A stretch of DNA of 64,000 bases from Planctomycetota bacterium (GTDB lineage Bacteria; Planctomycetota; UBA1135; GCA-002686595), in assembly GCA_026692665.1 (NCBI GenBank), contig JAPLOF010000015.1, forward strand, positions 1 through 64,000, read 5' to 3'. A program made the translations under genes and the position numbers. Below the pieces are notes generated by a model. That model made no database searches, was not told where the DNA came from, and was given only the letters and a program-made list of their open reading frames with translations. How positions within the stretch are numbered: position 1 is the stretch's first letter; each line of letters opens with the position of its first letter. Shown piece by piece: positions 33,071 to 40,738 of this stretch.

Positions 33071-33454
33071 CTACACCTTCCAGTAGGGGGCGTAGCCGTA
33101 GTAGGTGTGAATGCTGCTGCCCCACGTCCTGTCAGCGAAGTCCGGCCACTTGCCGGCAGGGTCGAAGCCAGGAGCCGACTTCAGCTTCTCCTTGTCCACG
33201 TTGAGGATGAGCTTGTTCTCCGTGACGGAGAAATCGAACGCACCCCAGGGCATGGCGAACAGCTTGCTGCCCATACCCAGGAAACCGCCGAAGGAGAGCA
33301 CGGCGTAGGCCACGCGGCCGCTCTTGGCGTCGAAGACGATCTCGTTGATCTTGCCAAGGCTCTCGTTCTGGCGGTTGATCACGGCCTCGCCGATGATCTT
33401 GGACGCCGATACGACGCCGTACTTCTCCGCTGTCATGCTGGTTGTGTCGGTCAT
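33071..33454 (-). CDS. PRC-barrel domain protein
   Basis: A 127-residue protein with one PRC barrel: VVSASKIIGEAVINRQNESL, GKINEIVFDAKSGRVAYAVL and SFGGFLGMGSKLFAMPW. Stand-alone PRC-barrel proteins of this size are widespread and usually stress-associated; the best-studied members bind RNA-processing or photosynthetic partners, but the role here is unknown. The C-terminal tail (TYYGYAPYWKV) is Tyr-rich. A strong Shine-Dalgarno (acaggagaa) sets the start. It may be co-transcribed with the 28-residue membrane peptide downstream. Confidence 0.8.
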   Translation of the reverse strand: MTDTTSMTAEKYGVVSASKIIGEAVINRQNESLGKINEIVFDAKSGRVAYAVLSFGGFLGMGSKLFAMPWGAFDFSVTENKLILNVDKEKLKSAPGFDPAGKWPDFADRTWGSSIHTYYGYAPYWKV

Positions 33455-33634
33455 GGCTTCTCCTGTGGCTCGCGTCTCAGGCAACCGACGACGATCTGTC
33501 TGTCGGGGCGCTGGAAGCGGGTACACAGTCCGTGAGCAAAGGCCATGCCCGCCCAGGAACAGCCAGGGCAGGCGGTGGTAGGGCCCAAGGCTCGGCGGTT
33601 GGTAGAAAACGCCAGCACATTTCGCGCTTCCTGC

Positions 33635-33770
33635 CGGCGCAGTGGCGGGACCGCATCGTGCCCGGACCGCGCGCGCCGACCGGGTCGGACCACGGTTCGA
33701 CGGAACCCAGAGCCGCGTGCTCGAGCCGACCCGCGACCTCGAGCTCACCCGACTCCCCTGCTGCGCAGGA
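33635..33770 (+). pseudogene. Fragment of IS91-like transposase
   Basis: About 45 residues (QWRDRIVPGPRAPTGSDHGS to SSPDSPAA) match the segment just upstream of the zinc-finger-like end in the 21-kb and 58-kb copies; the DNA is nearly identical to 58391-58521. Homology stops near 33768 and the sequence goes directly into a transporter-gene remnant. Confidence 0.65.
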
Positions 33771-33779
33771 TTGGACTGC

Positions 33780-34054
33780 GCGCGCAGCGCAGCATGGTCG
33801 TGAGCACGCGGATCGACACCGTGATCGTGATCGACCTCGCGTTCTGCGTGCTGCCCGCGCTGCTTGGGCAGGGACACAGGAGCGCGGGCCAGGCGGCCGT
33901 CGTCTCGCTCACGAACCATGTGCACAAGTTCGTACTGGCCGTGGTCATGACGCCCGTGCTGTGCCTCGTGCACGGAGCCGTGCGGCGCGGGCTCGGCGCG
34001 CACGAGGCCGAGCACTTCGCGCGCATCGCCCACGCGACCGATCCGCTAAAATGA
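33780..34054 (+). pseudogene. C-terminal remnant of a VUT/YhhQ-type transporter
   Basis: About 90 residues: VSTRIDTVIVIDLAFCVLP, a hydrophobic segment, then TNHVHKFVLAVVMTPVLCLV and a polar tail. The S..ID.....AF ... K...A...TP..Y..H pattern is like the end of queuosine-precursor (YhhQ/VUT) transporters. The N-terminal half is gone. An internal ATG (33794) could start a short membrane peptide, but a working transporter is not possible. Confidence 0.45.
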
Positions 34055-34113
34055 AGGGCGATGGCGCTGCCCCTTCGCGCGCGCGGAGGGCCCGCCCGAA
34101 ACGAGGATCCCCC

Positions 34114-36717
34114 ATGTCCGCACGCACCGCCACGGCTCTGTGGTCGCTCCTCCTCACTGCGTTGTGCGCCCCGGGCGCGCGCGCGCAGTGCCCCCAGTGG
34201 TCCACCGGGTTCCAGATCCCCGGCGTCGAGGGCGTCGTGAACGCGTCCGCCGTGTTCGACGACGGCAGCGGACCGGCGCTCTACATCGGCGGCTCGTTCG
34301 CCTCGGTCGCCGGCGTGCCGGCGCAGAACATCGCGCGCTGGGACGGCGCCGTCTGGTCCGCCTACGGCGGCGGGATCCCCGCGACCGTGCGCGCGCTGGC
34401 CGTGTACGACGCCGGAGCGGGCCCCGCCCTGTACGCCGGCACCGACTTCCACTCCGGGCCCGAGGTCGCGCGCTGGAATGGCTCGAGTTGGGTCGGCGCC
34501 GACTTCAACGGCGACGTGCGCGCGCTGCGCGTGTTCGACGAGGGCGCGGGCCCGCGGCTGTTCGCGGGCGGCGTGTTCTCGAGCGCGGGCGGCGTCCCGA
34601 CGTCGTGCGTCGCGCGCTGGAATGGGACGGCCTGGAGCACCGTCGGCACGAACCTGCCCATCGCCGTCAACGCGCTCGAGGTGCACGACACGGGAGCGGG
34701 GCCGCGGCTGTACGCGGCCGCCTCGACCATCGTCGTCTGCTGGAACGGGTCGTTCTGGCTCAACGTCGGCTCGTTCGACGCGGACGTCTACGCGCTGCGC
34801 TCCCACGACGAGGGCGCGGGCCCGCGCCTCTTCGCCGGCGGCGAGTTCTCCAATGCGGGCGGCGCGACCGCGCACACGATCGCGCGCTGGAACGGCAGCA
34901 CGTGGTCGGCGCTCCCGACGCCGTGGACGCCGCCCGTGCACGGCGCGTGGCGCATCGACGCGCTGTCGGTCTTCGACGACGGCGGCGGTCCGGCGCTCTT
35001 CGCGGGCGGCACGATCCCCGAGGGCGTGGCGCGCTGGAACGGGACGAGCTGGCTCGCGACCACGCCGGGCGCGAGCGGCGTCGAGGTCGCCACGCTCACG
35101 CCTTGGACCGGCGCGGGCGGCCCCGGGCTGTTCGCGGGCGGGTCCTTCGAGGCGCTCGGCGCGGCCGGCACGCCCGGCGTCGCGCTGTGGCGCGCCGGCG
35201 CGTGGCAGGGCACGGCCACGGGCCGCGGCCTGACGAACGTCGCGTTCGCCCTGGCCGCGCACGACGAGGGCTCGGGCCCGGCGCCGTACGTCGGCGGCCG
35301 CTTCCGCGCCGCGGGCGGCAACGTCGTCGGCCGCGTCGCGCGCTGGAACGGCGCGGGCTGGTCGGCGCTGGGCTCCGGCATCGCCGACGACGGCGACGTG
35401 CTGGCGCTGGCCTCCTTCGACGACGGCGGCGGGCGGGCGCTGTACGCCGGCGGCGTGTTCTCGACCGCCCCGATCCAGGACACGTTCGTGCGGCGCTGGC
35501 GGTCCGGAGCATGGAGCGTGCTTCCCGCGCTGACTGCCGCGGGCGGCGGGCAGGCGCGCGTCTCCGCGCTCGCCGTGCACGACGACGGCTCCGGCCCCGC
35601 GCTCTACGCGGCCGGCGTGTTCGCGCAGGCGGGCGGCGTGGGCGCGGCGAACATCGCGCGCTGGAACGGCAGCGGCTGGAGCGCGGTCGGGGCCGGCCTG
35701 CCCGGGCCCGTCACCGCGCTGTGCGTCTTCGGCACGCGGCTGTACGCGGCCGTCAGCACGCCGTCGCAGCTCCACGCGTGGGACGGCCTGGGCTGGACCG
35801 CGATCCCGATGGACGGGCCGGCCAACGCGCTCGTCGTCCACGACGACGGCACCGGTCCGGCGCTCTACGTGGCGGGCCAGTTCGGCGTGCTGAACGGCGT
35901 GAACACGGGCAACGTCGCGCGCTGGGACGGCGCGACGGCGGCCAGCGTGGGCGGGGGCATGAACTCGGCCGTGTTCGCGCTGGGCGTGCACGACGCGGGC
36001 GGCGGGCCCGAGCTGTACGCGGCCGGCCTGTTCCTCGTCGCGGGCACCCAGCCCGCGAGCCGCCTCGCGCGCTGGGACGGCAGCGCCTGGGGCGACGTCG
36101 GCGGCGGCACCGACCTCGCGCCGCGCGCGCTGCTCTCGTTCGACGCGGGCGGCGGCGCGGACCTGTGGGTCGGCGGCACGCTGCGCACGGCGGGCGCGGA
36201 GCCCTCGGGTTTCGTCGGCCGCTGGGAGGGCTGCGGCCCCGGCTCGCCCGCCGAAGTCGTCTGCACCGGCGACGGCGCCGGCACGCCGTGCCCGTGCGGC
36301 AACCAGGGCGCGCCCGGCAACGGCTGCGCGAACAGCCTCGAGCCCGCGGGCGCCCACCTCGCCGCGACGGGCACGGCCAGCCTCGCGAACGACACGGTCG
36401 TGCTCGCGGGCAGCGGGATGCCGATCGTGTTCGCGCTGTACTTCCAGGGCAACACGCTCCTGAACGGCGGCGCGGGCGTCGCGTTCGGAGACGGCCTGCG
36501 CTGCGCCTCGAACCCGGTCGTGCGCCTGGGGACCAAGCTGAACGCGGCCGGAGCTTCGCAGTACCCAGAGGCCGGCGACCCTTCCGTTTCGCAGCGCGGG
36601 CTGGTCACGTCGCCCGGCTCGCGCACCTACCAGTGCTGGTACCGCAACGCCGCGAACTTCTGCACGCCGGACACGTTCAACCTGACGAACGCGCTGCGGA
36701 TCCAGTGGGGGCTGTGA
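34114..36717 (+). CDS. Exported repeat (beta-propeller-like) protein with planctomycete C-terminal domain
   Basis: An 867-residue exported protein. After a signal peptide (1-24) about fourteen repeats of roughly 45-55 residues follow, each with a DDGSGPALYIGGSF-like strand and an ARWDGAVWSA/ARWNGSSW-like strand, a Kelch- or propeller-like pattern that would need two propellers. Residues about 715-867 are the shared C-terminal domain (CTGDGAGTPCPCGNQG ... FGDGLRC ... TFNLTN). A ribosome site (cgagga) precedes the ATG. It is probably a surface or extracellular binding protein. The next gene is convergent, 188 bases away; that gap holds a short coding-like minus-strand stretch (near 36770-36860) without start or recognisable family. 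Confidence 0.75.
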   Translation: MSARTATALWSLLLTALCAPGARAQCPQWSTGFQIPGVEGVVNASAVFDDGSGPALYIGGSFASVAGVPAQNIARWDGAVWSAYGGGIPATVRALAVYDAGAGPALYAGTDFHSGPEVARWNGSSWVGADFNGDVRALRVFDEGAGPRLFAGGVFSSAGGVPTSCVARWNGTAWSTVGTNLPIAVNALEVHDTGAGPRLYAAASTIVVCWNGSFWLNVGSFDADVYALRSHDEGAGPRLFAGGEFSNAGGATAHTIARWNGSTWSALPTPWTPPVHGAWRIDALSVFDDGGGPALFAGGTIPEGVARWNGTSWLATTPGASGVEVATLTPWTGAGGPGLFAGGSFEALGAAGTPGVALWRAGAWQGTATGRGLTNVAFALAAHDEGSGPAPYVGGRFRAAGGNVVGRVARWNGAGWSALGSGIADDGDVLALASFDDGGGRALYAGGVFSTAPIQDTFVRRWRSGAWSVLPALTAAGGGQARVSALAVHDDGSGPALYAAGVFAQAGGVGAANIARWNGSGWSAVGAGLPGPVTALCVFGTRLYAAVSTPSQLHAWDGLGWTAIPMDGPANALVVHDDGTGPALYVAGQFGVLNGVNTGNVARWDGATAASVGGGMNSAVFALGVHDAGGGPELYAAGLFLVAGTQPASRLARWDGSAWGDVGGGTDLAPRALLSFDAGGGADLWVGGTLRTAGAEPSGFVGRWEGCGPGSPAEVVCTGDGAGTPCPCGNQGAPGNGCANSLEPAGAHLAATGTASLANDTVVLAGSGMPIVFALYFQGNTLLNGGAGVAFGDGLRCASNPVVRLGTKLNAAGASQYPEAGDPSVSQRGLVTSPGSRTYQCWYRNAANFCTPDTFNLTNALRIQWGL

Positions 36718-36905
36718 GACGGCGTCGGCGCGGCGTCCGCCGCGGAACCGGGGGGCCGTCGAAGGCCGAGGGCTTCTTCGTGATCGCCTTGCCCTGCGTG
36801 AGGAAGAACTCGCCCGGCCTGCCGCCGGCGTAAGGCACCTCGAGCAGGTCGACGCAGCAGCGCGACGGCACGCTGCTCGGAGCGCCCGACCTGTTCCACG
36901 CGCCA

Positions 36906-37976
36906 CTAGGGCCCGACGAACGGCGAAGCCTGATCGTGGCACTGCGCGCACAGGTCCTCCATGCGACCGCCGCGCGTGTCCCCGTTCTCCGTCAGCGCCC
37001 CCCGTCCCGACCGGAAGATCAGCCCGAACGCGTTGTCGTTGCCGTGGGCCTTGTGACAGGTGATGCAGGTCGGGGTCACGCCGACGCGGGGCGCGCTCCA
37101 ATTGGCCGTGGGGCTCATGACTTTCACGCGGTTCACCCGCGAAGCGAACAAGCGTTCGCTCGACCAGCCCTCGCCCGCCGCGCCGATGTCCACGCCGGCC
37201 GCCGGGTGCCGCAGGAACTGGGTGTAGGACGCGCCCTGCCGCTTGCCACCCACGGTCCCGGACCCTGGCTGGCCATGGAAGTCGCCGTGACAGCCCGCGC
37301 AGTAGCGCGCCATCGCCGAGTCGCGCGCGTCGGGCTCGTTGAAGTCCAGCGCGGACTCGTCGTAGTCGCGTGCGCGGCGTACGAACACGTCGGCGGTCGG
37401 GTCGTAGCTGCCTGGCCGGCCATCGTTGTACGTGACGAGTCCCTGGCCGGGCTTGTTCCGACCGGCGTCCGTGCGCAGGTTGCGGAACGCGGAGCGCGGC
37501 CCCGGCGTGCCGTGGTTCGTGTGGCAGTGCAGGCAGGTGAGGCCCGTGCCGGCCCCCCCCTCCTGCTCGGCGCTCCAGGGCGGGTTCGAGCCGGGCGCGG
37601 GATCCAGGGATCCCAGCGTGTGCCCCGTGCTCGTGGGCTGCGGACCGCCCAGGCGGTTCAGCGACCCGGCCTCGCGCACGGCCAGCGGCGAGCGACCGCG
37701 GTTCGGCCCCAGGACGTCCGCGGCGGTGGCCGAGTCGTCGTGGCACGACAAGCACAGGTCGTTGACGTCCTTCTTGAGGAGCGGACCGACCTCGATCCCC
37801 GCGGACGGAAGGCCCGGGCGCGGCGCGCCGCCGCCGATCCGCGACGGGCTCGTGTGCATCACGTGGCACTCCCCGCATTCGAGCGTGCCCCGGTCGTGGT
37901 AGTCCCCGGCCAGGCCGAGGGGGGCGCACAGCACCAGAGCGGCCGCGAGGGCCAGCGGACGGGGGAAATGCAACAT
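36906..37976 (-). CDS. Six-heme c-type cytochrome, copy 1
   Basis: A 356-residue exported multiheme cytochrome. Signal peptide 1-23, then six CxxCH heme sites: CGECH, CLSCH, CLHCH, CAGCH, CITCH and CAQCH. The layout is shared with the gene at 47981-49075: GDYH..G near the mature N-terminus, VNDLCLSCHD, a YCAGCH..FHG site, TPTCITCHKAHGN.NAFGLIFRSG and a final LCAQCH...FVGP. The two are clear paralogues. Expected in the periplasm or on the surface, transferring electrons; partners unknown. It is divergent from the cytochrome maturation operon, which would supply its hemes, across a 285-base region containing a 17-bp inverted repeat. Confidence 0.85.
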   Translation of the reverse strand: MLHFPRPLALAAALVLCAPLGLAGDYHDRGTLECGECHVMHTSPSRIGGGAPRPGLPSAGIEVGPLLKKDVNDLCLSCHDDSATAADVLGPNRGRSPLAVREAGSLNRLGGPQPTSTGHTLGSLDPAPGSNPPWSAEQEGGAGTGLTCLHCHTNHGTPGPRSAFRNLRTDAGRNKPGQGLVTYNDGRPGSYDPTADVFVRRARDYDESALDFNEPDARDSAMARYCAGCHGDFHGQPGSGTVGGKRQGASYTQFLRHPAAGVDIGAAGEGWSSERLFASRVNRVKVMSPTANWSAPRVGVTPTCITCHKAHGNDNAFGLIFRSGRGALTENGDTRGGRMEDLCAQCHDQASPFVGP

Positions 37977-38067
37977 CGTCGATTCCCAGCCGGGGGGGGC
38001 GACTGGACTGGGAGAGTCCATCGGTGGCGCGCGCGGGCAGTCTTGAGGGCCTCCGGAGGACCTGGGG

Positions 38068-38187
38068 GAGACTGACCCCGTTGCTTGTCCGTCCTCGCCA
38101 CGGCCCGCCGACACGCGGTGGGCGCCCGCCCCGTGGGCAGCGCGCCCCCGCGCCGGGTCCGAACGTCCACGCAACGGGGTCAGTCTC
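38068..38187. repeat. 120-bp inverted-repeat element (REPIN-like)
   Basis: Perfect 16-17 bp inverted arms, AGACTGACCCCGTTGC (38069-38084) and GCAACGGGGTCAGTCT (38171-38186), enclose about 86 bases with further GC-rich self-complementary stretches. It sits in the divergent control region of the six-heme cytochrome and the ccs operon. The size and two-armed plan fit a REPIN or small non-autonomous element. Confidence 0.6.
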
Positions 38188-38261
38188 TATGCACCCCGCG
38201 GCGCCCGACTAAGCCCTGGGGCGTACACCCCCCGCACGCGGCCACCTCTAGACTGGGCACC

Positions 38262-39572
38262 ATGCGACCCCCGTCCTACGCAGCTGTGCGTGCCCCCCGC
38301 GCAACCGGTCCCCGAAACGGCCCCGGCACGAGGACGCCCGGAAGCCGAGGGCTCGGGTTCCTCGTCGCCGGTGCAGTCCTCGCGGCCTGCGGCCCCTCGG
38401 GCCACGGTCCTTCCGAGATGCGCGCCGCCCAGACCTACGAGCCCGTCGGGCGCGCGATCCGCTGGGACGCCGACCCGGCCCAGCGCTTCGGCATCTCCGC
38501 GCGCGACTTCGCCGGGGCCACGGCCCAGGGCGGCGGTCCGCAGGCCTCGGGCGGGCTCCACTGGCAGACGCCGCCCGGCTGGACCGAACTGCCGCCGGCG
38601 CAGTTCCGCGAGGCCAACTTCAAGGTGGCGGGCAACGCCGACGCGGACTGCTACCTCACGCGCCTGTCCGGCACCGCCGGGGGCCTCGAGGCCAACGTCA
38701 ACCGTTGGCGCGCGCAGGTCTCGCTCGATCCGCTGACCGCGGCGCAGATCGCGGGACTGCGGCGGGTCGAGTGGCTCGGCGGCGAGGCGGTGTACGTCGA
38801 CTTCGACGGCCAGTGGAAGGGCATGTCGGGCGACCAGGCCGAGGCCGGCTGGCGACTGGTCGGTCTCCTGGCCGTGCGCCCCGACGAATCGCTGTTCTTC
38901 AAGATGGTCGGCCCCGCGGCGGTGATCGGCGCCGAGGTCGAAGCGTTCCAACGGCTGGCGCAGTCGCTCCACGGCGGCGACGGGCACGACCACGGCAAGG
39001 CCCAGCCCGGCTCTCCGCTCGTCGACCCGGTGCCGGAGGCGCCGGTCCAGAGCGGGACCACGCGGGCGAAGACGGGCTCGCTGCCGCCCGACCACCCGCC
39101 GATCGGCGCGGAGCCGAAGCCGGTCCCGGTCGCGGCCGAGGACACGCTGCGCAGCGAATCCCTGACGTGGATCGCGCCCAAGGGCTGGCAGCGCGCGCCG
39201 GACAGGACGATGCGCGAGGTCACGTACCAGGCCGGCGGAGCGGAGTGCTACGTCACGCTCCTCGCCGGCGACGGCGGCGGGGCGCTCGCCAACATCAACC
39301 GCTGGTGCGGGCAGATGGGGGCCGATGCGCTGGACGACGCGCGGCTCGCGACCCTCGAGCGCGTGCCGATGCACGGCGCGGAAGGCCGGATCGTGCGCCT
39401 CGCGCGCGGCCCGAGCGCGACCGCCGCGGCCACCCACGAAGCGCTGCTCGGCGCGGTGTGCATCCTCCCCGAGCACTCGGTGTTCGTGAAGATGGCCGGG
39501 CCCGCGGCCGCGGTCGACGCCCAGAAGGCCAGCTTCGTCGAGTTCTGCAAGTCCCTCCAGCCGGTGAACTGA
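38262..39572 (+). CDS. Lipoprotein with two repeats of a conserved domain, first gene of ccs operon
   Basis: A 436-residue predicted lipoprotein (hydrophobic segment ending VLAACG, Cys about residue 43, an unusually long n-region). It contains the same roughly 140-residue domain twice: LHWQTPPGWTELPPAQFREA ... CYLTRLSGTAGGLEANVNRW and LTWIAPKGWQRAPDRTMREV ... CYVTLLAGDGGGALANINRW. Domains of this form often accompany CcsA/ResB genes in Planctomycetes and Verrucomicrobia, though their role is not known to me. A short His-rich linker (GGDGHDHGKA) joins them. The stop is 2 bases before the resB-like start, so the three genes form one operon. Confidence 0.7.
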   Translation: MRPPSYAAVRAPRATGPRNGPGTRTPGSRGLGFLVAGAVLAACGPSGHGPSEMRAAQTYEPVGRAIRWDADPAQRFGISARDFAGATAQGGGPQASGGLHWQTPPGWTELPPAQFREANFKVAGNADADCYLTRLSGTAGGLEANVNRWRAQVSLDPLTAAQIAGLRRVEWLGGEAVYVDFDGQWKGMSGDQAEAGWRLVGLLAVRPDESLFFKMVGPAAVIGAEVEAFQRLAQSLHGGDGHDHGKAQPGSPLVDPVPEAPVQSGTTRAKTGSLPPDHPPIGAEPKPVPVAAEDTLRSESLTWIAPKGWQRAPDRTMREVTYQAGGAECYVTLLAGDGGGALANINRWCGQMGADALDDARLATLERVPMHGAEGRIVRLARGPSATAAATHEALLGAVCILPEHSVFVKMAGPAAAVDAQKASFVEFCKSLQPVN

Positions 39573-39574
39573 CC

Positions 39575-40738
39575 ATGCGCCTCCTCGACAAGTTCGCCAA
39601 CGCCCTCTCGTCGCTGTGGCTGAGCTGCACGCTCCTGGTCCTGCTCGGGTTGCTGACCTGGCTGGGCACGCTGGAACAGGTCCACACCGGCCTGTTCGAA
39701 GTGCAGCGCAAGTACTTCGAGTCGCTCTTCCTGGTCCACCACGCGGGACCGGTGCCGATCCCGCTGCCGGGCGCGACGCTCGTGCTAGGCCTCCTGTTCG
39801 TCAACCTGGTCCTGGGCGGGATCGTCCGCATCCGGAAGACCGGTGCAACGGCGGGCATCCTCGTCACGCACGTCGGCATCCTGATGCTGATCACGGCGGG
39901 TTTCGTGAAGGCCTACTTCTCCGAGGACGGGCAGGTGACGCTGTACGAGGGCCAGCGCGCGAACGCCTTCGAGAGCTACCACCACTGGGAGATCGCGATC
40001 ACCGAGCAGCTGCCTTCGGGCGAGTTGCGCGAAGTGGTCGCCGGGCAGTCCCAGTTCGATGGGGCGGGCCCGGGACGGTCCGCCCTCCTGCGCTCGAGCG
40101 ACCTGCCGTTCGAAATCGAGGTCGCGCGCTTCATCCCGAACTGCGGCGTGCTGCCCAAGGGACCGATGGTCACGACCACCGTGCCGGTGGTCGATGGCTA
40201 CTTCCTGCAGTCGCGCCCGCTCGAGACGCAGAACGAGCAGAACGTCGCCGGCGCCTACGTCGCGCTGGTCGAGAAGCAGGGCGCCACACGCAAGGAGGGC
40301 ATCCTGTGGGGCGGCTCGCGCGCACCCTGGACGGTCGAGTCCGGCGGCCGCAAGTACGGCGTCGAGCTGCGTCGCGAACGCTGGGTCATGCCGTTCACCG
40401 TGGCGCTCGAGGAATTCACGAAGGAAGACCACCCGCGGATGATGATGCCCAAGTCGTTCTCGAGCGACGTCACGGTCGTCGAGAAGGGCTCCCAGCGCCC
40501 GGTCAAGATCTCGATGAACGAGCCGCTGCGCCAGGAAGGACTGGTGCTCTACCAGGCCTCGTGGGGGCCCGCCAACGCGCGCCCGGGTGAGCCGCTGTTC
40601 TCGACCCTCGCGGTCGTGCGCAACCCGGCCGACCAGTACCCGCTGTACTCCTGCATCGTGATCGCCGTCGGGCTCCTGATGCACTTCTCCCGCAAACTGT
40701 TCAAGCACATCCGCGCCGAAGCGCAGAGGGCCCCGTGA
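39575..40738 (+). CDS. ResB-like cytochrome c biogenesis protein
   Basis: A 387-residue System II heme-handling protein. It opens with SLWLSCTLLVLLGLLTWLGT (first membrane span), then spans at about 65-85 and 92-112, a long periplasmic domain (about 115-350) and a last span near the C-terminus (SCIVIAVGLLMHFSRKL). The short ResB form is typical when paired with a separate CcsA. ResB and CcsA together export heme and attach it to CxxCH motifs of apocytochromes. It is placed between the leading lipoprotein (2-base gap) and the CcsA gene (4-base overlap). Confidence 0.85.
   Translation: MRLLDKFANALSSLWLSCTLLVLLGLLTWLGTLEQVHTGLFEVQRKYFESLFLVHHAGPVPIPLPGATLVLGLLFVNLVLGGIVRIRKTGATAGILVTHVGILMLITAGFVKAYFSEDGQVTLYEGQRANAFESYHHWEIAITEQLPSGELREVVAGQSQFDGAGPGRSALLRSSDLPFEIEVARFIPNCGVLPKGPMVTTTVPVVDGYFLQSRPLETQNEQNVAGAYVALVEKQGATRKEGILWGGSRAPWTVESGGRKYGVELRRERWVMPFTVALEEFTKEDHPRMMMPKSFSSDVTVVEKGSQRPVKISMNEPLRQEGLVLYQASWGPANARPGEPLFSTLAVVRNPADQYPLYSCIVIAVGLLMHFSRKLFKHIRAEAQRAP

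Noticed and set aside
33745..37929. Nearly 1,400-codon minus-strand frame
   Set aside because: It spans the shadow of the propeller protein and an alternative frame of the six-heme cytochrome; no heme motifs or signal appear in that frame.
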